Assembly: GCA_002709955.1 (NCBI GenBank)
Contig: PAQY01000007.1
Coordinates: 236,331 to 300,330, forward strand
Direction of reading: 5' to 3'
Length of the DNA: 64,000 nucleotides
Source of the DNA: Rhodospirillaceae bacterium
GTDB lineage: Bacteria > Pseudomonadota > Alphaproteobacteria > UBA8366 > Aestuariispiraceae
A program made the position numbers and the translations under genes. Shown one piece after another: positions 9,509 through 18,324 of the stretch (positions are counted from its first letter, which is position 1; every line of letters starts with the position of its first letter). The notes under the pieces are model-generated. The model did not search any database, had not been told where the DNA came from, and was given only the letters and a program-made list of their open reading frames with translations.

Positions 9509-10009
9509 ATGAAATATGCCCTGACCAAAGAAACCGCCGGTGATGCGGCTGAGATCGAAGCCCTGATGGACCTCGCCTTCGGGCCCGGCCGTCATTCCCG
9601 CAATGTCGTGCGGTTTCGTGACCAGCGCGCGCCAATGCCGCAATTCTGTTTCGTTGCCAAAAAATCAAAGGAAATGGTGGCCTCCATACGGTTCTGGCCC
9701 GTCTGCCTGCCCGATGGTCAGGTTGTTCCCCTGCTGGGACCGCTGGCCGTGCGCCCGGAACTGCGCGGGCTGGGCATTGGGCGCGGTCTGGTGCGCAAGG
9801 GGATGGATGCCGTGCGCCAGTCCGGCGCGCCAGCCCTGCTGATCATCGGGGATCCCGGTTATTACGCCCCGTTTGGCTTTCGTGTGGAGCCTGTGCGGGA
9901 ATTGGATATGGGCGGACCCGTCGTCCCCCTGGCGCTGATGGGCATCGAATATGAAGACGGCAGCCTGTCGCGCCAATCGGGCACGGTCACCCCGGTTCCA
10001 ATCAAATGA
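9509..10009 (+). CDS. GNAT-family N-acetyltransferase (YhbS-like)
   Basis: 166 residues. The acetyl-CoA-binding motif A is clear: GPLAVRPELRGLGIGRGLVRKGMD (residues about 76-99) matches the R-x-x-G-x-G/A pattern. The following LLIIGDPGYYAPFGFR block is typical of the YhbS group. It should transfer an acetyl group to an unidentified amine. The ATG follows AGAGGACGA. It is probably monocistronic, followed by tRNA-Gly. Confidence 0.88.
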   Translation: MKYALTKETAGDAAEIEALMDLAFGPGRHSRNVVRFRDQRAPMPQFCFVAKKSKEMVASIRFWPVCLPDGQVVPLLGPLAVRPELRGLGIGRGLVRKGMDAVRQSGAPALLIIGDPGYYAPFGFRVEPVRELDMGGPVVPLALMGIEYEDGSLSRQSGTVTPVPIK

Positions 10010-10091
10010 CCAACCGATAACACGACATCCTGCTTGATTGTGGGACCCTGGCGCGGCTATAACCCGATCTGTCGGCGCGTCAGGGCCACAT

Positions 10092-10165
10092 GCGGGTGTA
10101 GTTCAATGGTAGAACGGCAGCTTCCCAAGCTGCATACGAGGGTTCGATTCCCTTCACCCGCTCCA
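10092..10165 (+). tRNA. tRNA-Gly (CCC)
   Basis: Full cloverleaf including encoded CCA. The acceptor GCGGGTG (10092-10098) pairs with CACCCGC (10155-10161). The D-arm region is TAGTTCAATGGTAGA. The anticodon stem GCAGC/GCTGC encloses loop TTCCCAA, giving anticodon CCC. The T-arm carries GGTTCGATTCC. It is transcribed in the same direction as both neighbours. Confidence 0.97.
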
Positions 10166-10233
10166 GTTTCCTGGTTCGACAAATCCCTCGCTTATGGCAT
10201 GCTGCGGCACTTATCGGGTGCAAAGGAAAAGGC

Positions 10234-10857
10234 ATGAGCGGTTCGTCGCAATTTGGGAAACTCTATACGGCTGTCCTGGTTCAGAAGCTGTATCAGGCCG
10301 GGTTAATCCGGCGTGTTGTCGATATCGGGGCAGGGGGCGGCACGTATAGCGAATTGCTGCGCGGGCATATGCCAGACTGTGACTGGCACGCCGTTGAAGT
10401 GTGGCAGCCCTATATTGATGAGTTCAATCTGACAGACCGCTATGACACGGTGCATCAGGTCGATGCACGTTTGTTTGATTGGGATCAGGTAAAGGGGCCC
10501 ATCGATCTGGTCTTCTGTGGCGATATTCTGGAGCACATGGAAAAGCAGGAGGCGGAAGCGCTGGTTGATCGCATCCTGACGCATACGCGCTATCTGCTGG
10601 TTTCCATCCCAATCGTTCACTACCCGCAGGACGAAATCAACGGGAACCCCTATGAAGTGCATGTCAAAGACGACTGGTCACATGAGGAAGTGGTTGCGAC
10701 CTTCCCTGACAGTCAGACCGCCTTTTTGCAGGGATCAATTGGCGTCTACATGTTAAGCCGACAGGAAGCCGCGCTGGCCCCGCTGTTGCAGGCCCATCAA
10801 TTCATCGCGCCGCTGGTTCAGAAGAATTTGAACGATCCCTCGGTCTATTGGCAGTAA
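10234..10857 (+). CDS. SAM-dependent methyltransferase-fold protein
   Basis: 207 residues, cytosolic. Motif I is VVDIGAGGGTYSELL (residues about 28-42), the acidic residue ending motif II sits in DWHAVEVWQPYI, and motif IV is DLVFCGDILEHM, all class I Rossmann methyltransferase features. The C-terminal part (HYPQDEINGNPYEVHVKDDW) gives no substrate clue that I recognise. The gene starts 69 bases after tRNA-Gly and stands alone. Confidence 0.8.
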   Translation: MSGSSQFGKLYTAVLVQKLYQAGLIRRVVDIGAGGGTYSELLRGHMPDCDWHAVEVWQPYIDEFNLTDRYDTVHQVDARLFDWDQVKGPIDLVFCGDILEHMEKQEAEALVDRILTHTRYLLVSIPIVHYPQDEINGNPYEVHVKDDWSHEEVVATFPDSQTAFLQGSIGVYMLSRQEAALAPLLQAHQFIAPLVQKNLNDPSVYWQ

Positions 10858-10868
10858 CAGCCAGCCCC

Positions 10869-11066
10869 CTACGGTGCGATGCTGGTTGCTACAATGCCCA
10901 GCAACACTATGCCAAAGACAAATATGCCGATGACGAGGCCCCGCTGCCATTTGGATTTCAACACGATCTTTCCTTGCCGCGCATCGACACCACTTAGCTG
11001 TTCTTGCTGATCGCGGTTATCTTTGGGGTCAGGCTGTTCCGTCGTATTTCCAGTTTGTTGGCTCAT
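10869..11066 (-). CDS. Small tail-anchored membrane protein, unknown function
   Basis: 65 residues. It has a hydrophilic, Gln/Asp-rich N-terminal half, then basic residues (LKSKWQR) and one hydrophobic segment at the C-terminus (GLVIGIFVFGIVLLGIVATSI). This topology would leave the N-terminus in the cytoplasm. AAAGGAAATGG upstream of the ATG is a reasonable ribosome-binding site, and composition matches neighbouring genes. It converges on the methyltransferase gene. I do not recognise a family. Confidence 0.6.
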   Translation of the reverse strand: MSQQTGNTTEQPDPKDNRDQQEQLSGVDARQGKIVLKSKWQRGLVIGIFVFGIVLLGIVATSIAP

Positions 11067-11618
11067 AATGTTTCCATTTCCTTTCTGAGACTCTTTTTAG
11101 ACTTTTCTGTGGGCGGTTTCCCTTGTCTGCGTCTGTGCAGACGCGACGAGGCTTTCCCACGCGTTTCTGCTAAAACTTCCCCGATTATGGTTGCGCTTGA
11201 AACATCGCCAGGCGCGAAAGCGATGATTTAAGTCTGACAGTCAAACGCATGCGCTTTCATACCAAAGCATAATTATAATTCACAAAAATTGTATTTATGG
11301 TGACAGTATAATTTGAGTTTATTTTCAAAATTCATAAAATCACTAAAATATTTTTTATAAATGCGTTACCGTATTATTTATTAATTTAGTAAAAGGGGAA
11401 AAGATTTCAACTGATATAATTTTATAAATTTTAGTATATAAATAATGTATTCTGAGTTTAATAGATTTATCATTCGATCAGATATAGGTTTTGCCTTTAG
11501 TTACTGAAAAATAATCATCTCATAACGACGCGTTATTAAAAGATAACATTGAAATTTCGCAAATGATCAATACGTCTGTATCGACAATCATCGACGAATA
11601 CCATCGAAGGAGATCAGA
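11067..11618. promoter_or_regulatory. AT-rich intergenic region upstream of the stress-type coiled-coil gene
   Basis: About 550 bases without a gene. From about 11240 to 11520 it is strikingly AT-rich compared with everything around it, with many A and T tracts (for example AATATTTTTTATAAATG and TTTATAAATTTTAG). The composition shift suggests an extended promoter bent by A-tracts, a nucleoid-protein binding region, or a fragment of foreign origin. No open frame or RNA structure stands out. Confidence 0.5.
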
Positions 11619-11903
11619 ATGAGCGCTAAGGATGCATACGAAAAAAAACTAAAGGGTCGCCTGGCAGAATGGCGTGCTGACATAGACAAATTGAAAGCCA
11701 AGGCGGATCAGGCAGAGGGTGACGCCCAATTGGCCTATTACAAAGAAATTGAGGCGTTGCGTGCACAGCAGGAAAGTGTTCGCGATAAATTAGATGATCT
11801 TCGCGACGCCGGGGATGGTGCCTGGGAAGATATTAAATTGGGCGTCGAAAAAGCTTGGACCGACCTCAGCGATTCAACCAGTAAAGCCCTCTCTCGCTTT
11901 TAG
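11619..11903 (+). CDS. Coiled-coil stress-response protein (sll1863-like)
   Basis: 94 residues, almost entirely helical heptad sequence rich in Lys, Glu, Asp and Ala (EKKLKGRLAEWRADIDKLKAKADQ), ending in an amphipathic helix around AWEDIKLGVEKAWTDLSDS. This pattern matches small coiled-coil proteins annotated as the sll1863 stress-response family, though the match rests on memory. GAAGGAGATCAG immediately before the ATG is a strong ribosome-binding site. The long AT-rich region upstream probably carries its regulation. Confidence 0.75.
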   Translation: MSAKDAYEKKLKGRLAEWRADIDKLKAKADQAEGDAQLAYYKEIEALRAQQESVRDKLDDLRDAGDGAWEDIKLGVEKAWTDLSDSTSKALSRF

Positions 11904-11940
11904 GGAGCCATGGACAACAAGTCTGCGATCTAAGCTTCCT

Positions 11941-12900
11941 CTAAAGCAGGGGGGTCGTCTGATCATTATCTGAGGCTGGGTCAGTAATTCCCCAATCCGC
12001 AGTGTTGAAGCGGCCGCCATGGACGGTGCCTTGTCCGGTGGCAAGCGTCATCTTACGGCTGCGAACATCCTCCTGATAGCGTTTTCGGGACCCCAGGGCG
12101 ACCTGTTCGGCGATGATTTCGCGGCGGCGTTGGGGCGTTGGGTCGATCTCTTCGGCCAGGGCCGCTTGGATCTGGGGGCCTTCATTGATGCCACCATTCT
12201 GCACCGCGATGTCAAAACACAAGGCCCGGCCTGGTGGGTCGGTCAGGTCATAGCGATCCGCGTCGCGTTGGGCGATGGACCAGTATTTCGTGCGGGCGCG
12301 ATCGATCTGGGCGTTCTGCGCCGCCTCTGTCGCGCCCAGCCTGGCAAAGCCGCTGGCCCAGTCTTCCCGCAAATGAAGCTTTTGTGCGCCCAGGCTGATA
12401 CCGTCGGCCCAGGCGGTCTGTTCGGCCCGTGGACGCGTCAGGACATCGCGCAGTTCTGATGCCATCGCCCCGAAGGCCTGGTCCAGCGTGTCTGGTGCAT
12501 CGGCATCGATGGCGGAGAGAACTTGCGCCAATTCCCCGCCAGCCAGGGTGAATCCGATGATGCCCCAGGTCAGGCCCGCCCCATCAAAATTGCCAACAGC
12601 CTTTTGAAATCCATGCCCTTCAAAGGTGCTGGTCAGCGCCAGCGCAAGGTCGAAATCCGTGGGTTTTTCACTGGTTGGAAACAAAACCGGCCAGGTATAT
12701 TCATCCAAAGCGCCACTGTTAGGCAATCCGCTGTCGTGTTGAAAGGCGGTCAGCGCCGCCTGTGTGCCGCGCCCGAAGATCCCATCAATGCCGCGTGTCG
12801 AAAATCCCCGCTGAGTCAGGCCTTCCTGAGTGCGAAACACCAGCGCGCCGCGCACTGGCATGAAGCCGGGGGCTGCCCTTCTTGCATAAATCTGTCCCAT
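11941..12900 (-). CDS. Peptidoglycan-binding domain protein with putative muralytic/chitosanase-like C-terminal domain
   Basis: 319 residues. Residues about 20-75 form a PG_binding_1 repeat (LTQRGFSTRGIDGIFGRGTQAALTAFQ split over its three helices). The rest, starting ALTSTFEGHGF and FDGAGLTWGIIGFTL, resembles lysozyme- or chitosanase-like proteins in which the Glu of FEG would be catalytic; that part is inference. There is no obvious signal peptide, so the export route is unclear. Internal starts exist at residue 14 (MPVRGAL). GGGGG lies five bases before the chosen ATG. It is monocistronic. Confidence 0.65.
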   Translation of the reverse strand: MGQIYARRAAPGFMPVRGALVFRTQEGLTQRGFSTRGIDGIFGRGTQAALTAFQHDSGLPNSGALDEYTWPVLFPTSEKPTDFDLALALTSTFEGHGFQKAVGNFDGAGLTWGIIGFTLAGGELAQVLSAIDADAPDTLDQAFGAMASELRDVLTRPRAEQTAWADGISLGAQKLHLREDWASGFARLGATEAAQNAQIDRARTKYWSIAQRDADRYDLTDPPGRALCFDIAVQNGGINEGPQIQAALAEEIDPTPQRRREIIAEQVALGSRKRYQEDVRSRKMTLATGQGTVHGGRFNTADWGITDPASDNDQTTPLL

Positions 12901-13005
12901 ATGTCCCCCGACAACCCCTCATGATAATGGCACAACTTTACTCCACCGGGGGTTTTATAAGGCATATTTAATTAAATATCAATAATTAGCAGAACAAAAA
13001 ATAAA

Positions 13006-13371
13006 CTATTGACCAGGAAAATGCTGTCCAAACCCGGTCGGGTCGTCTGCATCAGGGTTTATTGGGTCTATGCCGTCTGGTAGTTGCCCTGCCAGTGCTT
13101 CCAACCTATCCAGAATGGCGGGAATGTGATCCGGCTGGACCTCCAGAAAGAAATCACCGCCCGGTGCGATACGCAGGGCGGGGCCTTTCAGGCAGCGATT
13201 GAGGCAGATAATGCGGGCCAGTTGGGCATTGATACGCCGCGCCCGAATGCCCGCTTCCAATGTGTCGGCCAGCGCTTTTGAGCCCCGATCCCCGCCACAA
13301 CTGGGCTTGTTGCTGCCAACAGGATTAACGCAGACCAGCAGGCGATACGGGGATGGGTCTTGCTGTGTCAT
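13006..13371 (-). CDS. Thioredoxin-fold [2Fe-2S] ferredoxin-like protein
   Basis: 121 residues. The Cys pattern (LLVCVNPVG, then SCGGDRGSKAL, then CLNRCLKGP) is that of small (2Fe-2S) ferredoxins with a thioredoxin fold. Cys residues in the last two blocks are spaced like cluster ligands. The C-terminal 30 residues (Asp/Pro-rich) look disordered. The gene starts four bases after the ispE stop and is probably co-transcribed with it. Whether it supplies electrons to isoprenoid enzymes is speculation from position only. Confidence 0.78.
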   Translation of the reverse strand: MTQQDPSPYRLLVCVNPVGSNKPSCGGDRGSKALADTLEAGIRARRINAQLARIICLNRCLKGPALRIAPGGDFFLEVQPDHIPAILDRLEALAGQLPDGIDPINPDADDPTGFGQHFPGQ

Positions 13372-13375
13372 GACC

Positions 13376-14242
13376 CTATCCTGTCAGGCTGCCAGCCGCG
13401 ACCCACCAGCCGGGATGGGCTAGGTCTGAAGCGGCCTTCTGGGCCTGGTCGGGGGAGTCATACAGGCCAAAACAGGTGGCCCCGCTGCCCGACATGCGGG
13501 ATAACAGAATGCCCGGTGACCCGGCTAAATGGTCAAGAACCTGACGGATGGACGGGCATATTTGCAGTGCCGCCTCGGTCAGATCATTGGGGTCCTGCTG
13601 CAACGCCTCTGCCAGACTATGGGCGGTCATACCTGGATTGAAGGCCAGGGCGGGCGCAGAAAACGGGCCGGACCTTGCCCGAAAGACAGCCGGTGTCTCA
13701 CACGGGTGCCCCGGATTGATCAATACGATGCCAACGGGTGGCAGGGGCGGCAGGGGGGATAGATCCTCCCCAATTCCGGTCATGCGACAGGGCTTATTGA
13801 TCAGACAGACCGGGACATCGGCCCCAAGCGCCAAGGCCAATCGGTTCAGATCCTGCGCAGGCAGAGTCAGTGCCCAATGCTGGATCAAAAGCCGCAATAC
13901 CGTTGCCGCATCGGAAGACCCACCGCCAATGCCGCCCGCCGCGGGCAGGGTCTTGGTCAGGGTGATATGGGCCTGGGCCTCTATGCCCGCCGCCTGGGCA
14001 AGGCGCTGTGCGGCTTTTATCACCAGATTGCTTTCATCCCTGGGAACCACATCGGCAAAGGGTCCCTGAACGGTCAGGGTCAGCCGGTCCGCCGCAGAAA
14101 CATCAATCCGGTCCCCAAAATCCGTAAAGGCGACAAGGCTGTCCAGCAGGTGGTAACCATCGGCCCGACGCCCGGTAATGCGCAGGCTCAGATTGACCTT
14201 CGCGGGCGCAAGGGCGGTCAGTGACGGCGAGACTGTGGACAT
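13376..14242 (-). CDS. ispE: 4-diphosphocytidyl-2-C-methyl-D-erythritol kinase
   Basis: 288 residues, normal for IspE, the ATP-dependent kinase of the non-mevalonate isoprenoid pathway. Seen directly: ALAPAKVNLSLRITGRRADGYH at the N-terminus, of which PAKVNLSL is the family signature; the GHMP ATP-binding loop PAAGGIGGGSSDAA; and the C-terminal glycine motif MSGSGATCFGLY. It lies between the TPR gene (10 bases upstream) and the ferredoxin gene (4 bases downstream), a compact operon. Confidence 0.96.
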   Translation of the reverse strand: MSTVSPSLTALAPAKVNLSLRITGRRADGYHLLDSLVAFTDFGDRIDVSAADRLTLTVQGPFADVVPRDESNLVIKAAQRLAQAAGIEAQAHITLTKTLPAAGGIGGGSSDAATVLRLLIQHWALTLPAQDLNRLALALGADVPVCLINKPCRMTGIGEDLSPLPPLPPVGIVLINPGHPCETPAVFRARSGPFSAPALAFNPGMTAHSLAEALQQDPNDLTEAALQICPSIRQVLDHLAGSPGILLSRMSGSGATCFGLYDSPDQAQKAASDLAHPGWWVAAGSLTG

Positions 14243-14251
14243 AGGGCTGTG

Positions 14252-16030
14252 CTATTTGCTGGAGGCTGAATCAACTGCATCCAGGCCTTTTTCCAGCTTT
14301 TCCTCAACAGTGGCACGCAGGTCCTCTTCTGGCTCCAGGGTCAGGGCATGCCCCCATTGATAGCGGGCTTCAAAATACCGACCCACCTTCCAATAGGCAT
14401 CCCCCAGATGGTCATTGATCACGGCTTCTGACGGCAATAATTGTACCGCCCGCTCCAAGTGGACGACGGCCTCTTCATAATCGCCCAGCCGATAATAGGC
14501 CCAGCCCAGACTGTCGACGATATTGCCATCATTGGCCCGTTGCGCCACGGCGCGTTCGATCATGCCCAGACCTTCTTCAATATTGATCCCCTGATCGATC
14601 CAGCTATAGCCCAGATAGTTCAGGACGGCGGGGTGGTCCGGATACAGGTCCAGCGCCCGTTTCAGCGCCTCCTCTGCCGCAGGCCAGTTGTCTGTGCGCT
14701 CCTCCGTGATGCCCAGAAAATAATACAGGGTCCAGTCATCCGGCGTTACGGTTTCCACCCGGTCTAATGCGCGCTTGTAATAGTCTTTGGCTTTGTCAAA
14801 GTCGCCCTGAATGCGCATGATCAGGCCCAGTTTGTTCAGGGCTGTCAGGTCGTCCGGGCGATCTTTGGCCAGGTTCTCCAACCAGTCGATTGCGGCGTCA
14901 TCCTGTTTCAACTGGATCAGGCTGTCGGCGATCCGCATCTTTGCATCCCAGCTAAAGCGGGAATCTTCTGGAATTTCTTTCAGGACATTGATTGCTGCAT
15001 CATCCTGGTTCAGGCCTTGCAGCAAAACGGCGACCACCATACGACCAAATTCATTCTGGGGGTCCAGATAGACGCCCAGCCGGGCATAGCGTAAAGCGAC
15101 CAGGGGCACCTGCCGCTGGATCTGAGATGACAGATCAATCAACGCTTCGGACGCCCCTTGCTGGGGTGTCGCCATGATGGGCGTAAGTGTCTCTCCCGCC
15201 TCCAATTGGGCAATGTCATTGGCAACCAGATCATTGTCTGGATGCAGCGCCTGATATCCTTTCAACAGATCGTTGACCCCGGCATTGTTGCCCAACATCT
15301 GTTTGGCCCGTGCCAGGGCGCGGATAATCGCATTTGGTGCGGCTTCCAGATTGTCCGCTGTTGGGGACAATAATGCCTCTGCCTCTGCCGGGCGATTGGC
15401 TGCCAGGAAGATCATGCTGGCGTGTAGGTCATGGATCGCCTTGGCCTGGGGGTCTTCATTCAGACCTTCCAGCAGAACGATGGCGGCATCGGTATTGCCT
15501 TTGCCAAACTCCGCCCAGGCAGCCAGAATCGGGGTTGAATATCGCGCCATCGCAATGCGACGCGCCGGGTTCAGGACTTTCAAAACACGATCCCAGTCTT
15601 CGCGCATCATGGCCCCAACGGCCAGGGTCAGCGCGGCAATATCAACCTCACTGGGATAAACGACAATCTGGGGCCGGGCCAATTCTATTGCCCGATCAAT
15701 CTGCCCGGCATGCAGGTTCGCCAGCATACCGCGACGCTGTAGCAACGGATCATCGGGGTCGTCGGACAGAATTTGGTCCAGCAATGCCGCCGCCCGTGAA
15801 AATTCATTCTGTGTTTCTGCCTGACCGGCGGCAAGATAGGCCCCATAGATGCTTTGCATCTGCTTCGATACAGAGGCATTCGTAACATCTGCCCTGGCGA
15901 CAGGTGTTAACATCGTCGCGGCCATCATCAGGGCGAAACCGCCTAATAGCGCCTTTGTCGGGAAGATTGCGCGCCGTGCACCATCGTTTTGGGAATTGGG
16001 ATGGAAAATGCTTGCTTGATACCGGGTCAT
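14252..16030 (-). CDS. Exported tetratricopeptide-repeat protein
   Basis: 592 residues. The N-terminus carries a Sec-type signal after a longish n-region (LLGGFALMMAATMLTPVARA). The mature protein is nearly all TPR helices, for example in DDAAIDWLENLAKDRPDDL, AAEEALKRALDLYPDHPAV and GDYEEAVVHLERAVQLLP. It should be a periplasmic protein-binding scaffold. A TPR gene next to ispE is a common arrangement in alphaproteobacteria (from memory). Its partner is unknown. An ATG at codon 36 could serve as a later start but would shorten the signal. Confidence 0.85.
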   Translation of the reverse strand: MTRYQASIFHPNSQNDGARRAIFPTKALLGGFALMMAATMLTPVARADVTNASVSKQMQSIYGAYLAAGQAETQNEFSRAAALLDQILSDDPDDPLLQRRGMLANLHAGQIDRAIELARPQIVVYPSEVDIAALTLAVGAMMREDWDRVLKVLNPARRIAMARYSTPILAAWAEFGKGNTDAAIVLLEGLNEDPQAKAIHDLHASMIFLAANRPAEAEALLSPTADNLEAAPNAIIRALARAKQMLGNNAGVNDLLKGYQALHPDNDLVANDIAQLEAGETLTPIMATPQQGASEALIDLSSQIQRQVPLVALRYARLGVYLDPQNEFGRMVVAVLLQGLNQDDAAINVLKEIPEDSRFSWDAKMRIADSLIQLKQDDAAIDWLENLAKDRPDDLTALNKLGLIMRIQGDFDKAKDYYKRALDRVETVTPDDWTLYYFLGITEERTDNWPAAEEALKRALDLYPDHPAVLNYLGYSWIDQGINIEEGLGMIERAVAQRANDGNIVDSLGWAYYRLGDYEEAVVHLERAVQLLPSEAVINDHLGDAYWKVGRYFEARYQWGHALTLEPEEDLRATVEEKLEKGLDAVDSASSK

Positions 16031-16392
16031 AAATATCTCTTTCGTCCGACAGGCGGGAAATTAGGGATTCCCAAGAGTACTAGACTCATAAGATAGAGAG
16101 AGTCGTCGTTTCTTGCCACCATGTCTCGTAAATAAGCTGCAACAGTTTGGTCTTTTCTGTGGGAGTCGATTAAAATCATATAAGAAGGACACAGGATGTC
16201 CTACAGTGGGAACAGAGAAGAAGCGGGCAAATTGACCAGCCTTGCGAGCATTTGGTAGGAATTGAATGTGGACCGATCCGCTCTAGGGGGTGGTTGCGTC
16301 TTTATCGGCATTGGGGGGTGGCGCAGAGTTAACGACGGCGCAGTGCCTTCTGTGCCTTGCAATGCGGGCAAACTTGCTCGTGGATAGAGGGA
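16031..16392. promoter_or_regulatory. Divergent intergenic region before the type I secretion operon
   Basis: About 360 bases between the TPR gene and the secretion operon. No credible gene is seen. A short inverted repeat GGACA/TGTCC with a 5-base gap (16187-16201) follows an AT-rich stretch (TTAAAATCATATAAG) that could hold a promoter for the plus-strand operon. No certain -35/-10 pair was found. Confidence 0.35.
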
Positions 16393-18240
16393 ATGAGGGC
16401 AGCGCGCTTCATTGGGATTTCGGTTTTTATCTTAACCTGCCTGGGCGGGACCGTAGACTTGCGCGCCGAACCTCTTGAACAGTTAATCTCTGAAACGGTT
16501 GAGAATCATAATCGGGTTTTGGCCAGTCGCGCCCAGGTCGAATCCGCACGGCAACGGTCCCTGGCCGCTTTGGGCGTCTGGTATCCTAATCTGAACCTGA
16601 CGGCCGGCGTTGAACGCTATCGGCTGGAACGAACCGGTCAGGCGACCCAGACGGAACCCGGCCAGGATGTTACTGCGACCATCACGCAATTGCTGTGGGA
16701 TTTTGGGGCCAGCAATGCCTCCATCGAGCGGTCCCGGTTGGAGTTCACCCAATCTGAAATCGGACTTGTGCAGGTCCGCCAGGATCTGACGGCAGAGGCG
16801 ATCTCAGCCTATATCAACCTGTTGCGCAGTGCGGAAATAGTTGGGTTTGCGCAACGATCAGAGGAAAACATCCGAAAACAGACTGGACTGGAAGAAGCGC
16901 GGATTGAGGCGGGGTCCGGTCTTTCGACCGATCTGCTGCAGGCAAAAACTCAATTGGCGGGCGCGCAGGCTCGTCGCGTCGATGCTGAGGGTAACTATGA
17001 ACTGGCGCTGAATAGATACCGCGCCGTCTTTGGGGATGTTCCGGGGGACCTGGCCATTATGCCGGGTATCGATATCGACCGCAGCTTTGTTCCCGAAAGC
17101 CTGGATGCGGCGCTGGAGCAGGCGTATAGCGGCAACCCCCAGATTCGATTGACCAGTCTGGATATTTCTATTGCGCAACAGGACCGCATCGCGGCCAAAG
17201 CAGAAAATTTCGCCCCGACCTTTGAGATGATTGGCGAGCGCAGCATGCTGAAAAATGACAGCGGCACCATTGGGCGCAAAAACGAATCGTCGATCAAGCT
17301 GCAACTCAGCTTCCCCTTCAATCTGGGCTTCACCTCCATCAACACATTGCGGGCGGCGCAATCGGATGAAGTGGCGGCAACACGGACCATGGGGGATTTG
17401 GAACGCACGATTGAAGAGCGCGTTCGCAATGCCTGGAAGCAATTGGAGACGGCGCGCCTGCGGTCTGGATATCTGTTCGATCAGGCGGGCATTGCACGCG
17501 CCTTTCTTGAAGTCGCCATACAAGAACGCAGCCTGGGTCAGCGATCCTTGATCGATGTTCTGGCGGGCGAAACGTCGTTGATCAATGCACAAAGCGATGC
17601 GGTTGCGGCAGAGGCCGAGGTGTTATTGGCAATGGTGGAATTGCTGTCCGCCTCCGGTGCGCTGGAATATGATGTGATTCAAACAGTGCCGCGCCCGGAT
17701 CGCTCTGAAATGCTGGCACCAATCGCGACCCTGTCTGATCAGATGGCACCAGACCCGGCGATGGATTTGCTGTTGTCCCCCAACGGTCAAGGGGGCACCT
17801 TGGACCCATCCGCGCCGCTTGACCCGTCCCAGATTGATTCCAGTCTGGAATCGCAACAGGGTGGCGATGTCTTTACGCCGCCAACCCCGCAATCATCCTT
17901 AACCGCGCCAACCGAACCCCCAACCTCCGCCCTGACCCCGGATGCGCCAAAAGTTCCCGCTGAACCGCCCGCCCAGACGCAGGAAGGCTTGCGCAGCATG
18001 TTAGAGGCACCGCCCAGCTTCGAAACGGATGCCGACCCTGTTCCCGACCCTGCCAATGCGCCATCCCTGCCGCGACCTGATCCACCCAATGAACCATCGC
18101 GCGCGTCTGTTGCGCCGACAGAACCATCCTCGGCGGATTCCTCAACGGGAGGGGCTGCAACGGAGTCTGACCCCATACCGGATGCACAGGCTGCCCCAAA
18201 AGGGGAACTCGACAACCCGCTGTTTAATTGGGCACAATGA
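16393..18240 (+). CDS. TolC-family outer-membrane factor of type I secretion, with long Pro/Ser-rich C-terminal tail
   Basis: 615 residues from the ATG at 16393, preceded by GAGGGA and starting a signal peptide (ARFIGISVFILTCLGGTVDLRAEP). Residues about 30-425 form two OEP (outer-membrane efflux) repeats, including TATITQLLWDFGASNA and the long helices of the periplasmic tunnel. Outer-membrane channels of this class usually end soon after this. Here another 185 or so residues follow, low in complexity and rich in Pro, Ser, Thr, Ala and acidic residues, ending in NPLFNWAQ. It heads an apparent operon with the ABC exporter and the HlyD adaptor. Confidence 0.9.
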   Translation: MRAARFIGISVFILTCLGGTVDLRAEPLEQLISETVENHNRVLASRAQVESARQRSLAALGVWYPNLNLTAGVERYRLERTGQATQTEPGQDVTATITQLLWDFGASNASIERSRLEFTQSEIGLVQVRQDLTAEAISAYINLLRSAEIVGFAQRSEENIRKQTGLEEARIEAGSGLSTDLLQAKTQLAGAQARRVDAEGNYELALNRYRAVFGDVPGDLAIMPGIDIDRSFVPESLDAALEQAYSGNPQIRLTSLDISIAQQDRIAAKAENFAPTFEMIGERSMLKNDSGTIGRKNESSIKLQLSFPFNLGFTSINTLRAAQSDEVAATRTMGDLERTIEERVRNAWKQLETARLRSGYLFDQAGIARAFLEVAIQERSLGQRSLIDVLAGETSLINAQSDAVAAEAEVLLAMVELLSASGALEYDVIQTVPRPDRSEMLAPIATLSDQMAPDPAMDLLLSPNGQGGTLDPSAPLDPSQIDSSLESQQGGDVFTPPTPQSSLTAPTEPPTSALTPDAPKVPAEPPAQTQEGLRSMLEAPPSFETDADPVPDPANAPSLPRPDPPNEPSRASVAPTEPSSADSSTGGAATESDPIPDAQAAPKGELDNPLFNWAQ

Positions 18241-18324
18241 CCCAGACCCGACCACGGTATGAAGGATGGTGGGGACGATCAGTATTCGGGCATTCCGGGG
18301 GATATTTGATGGGGCGCGCATATA

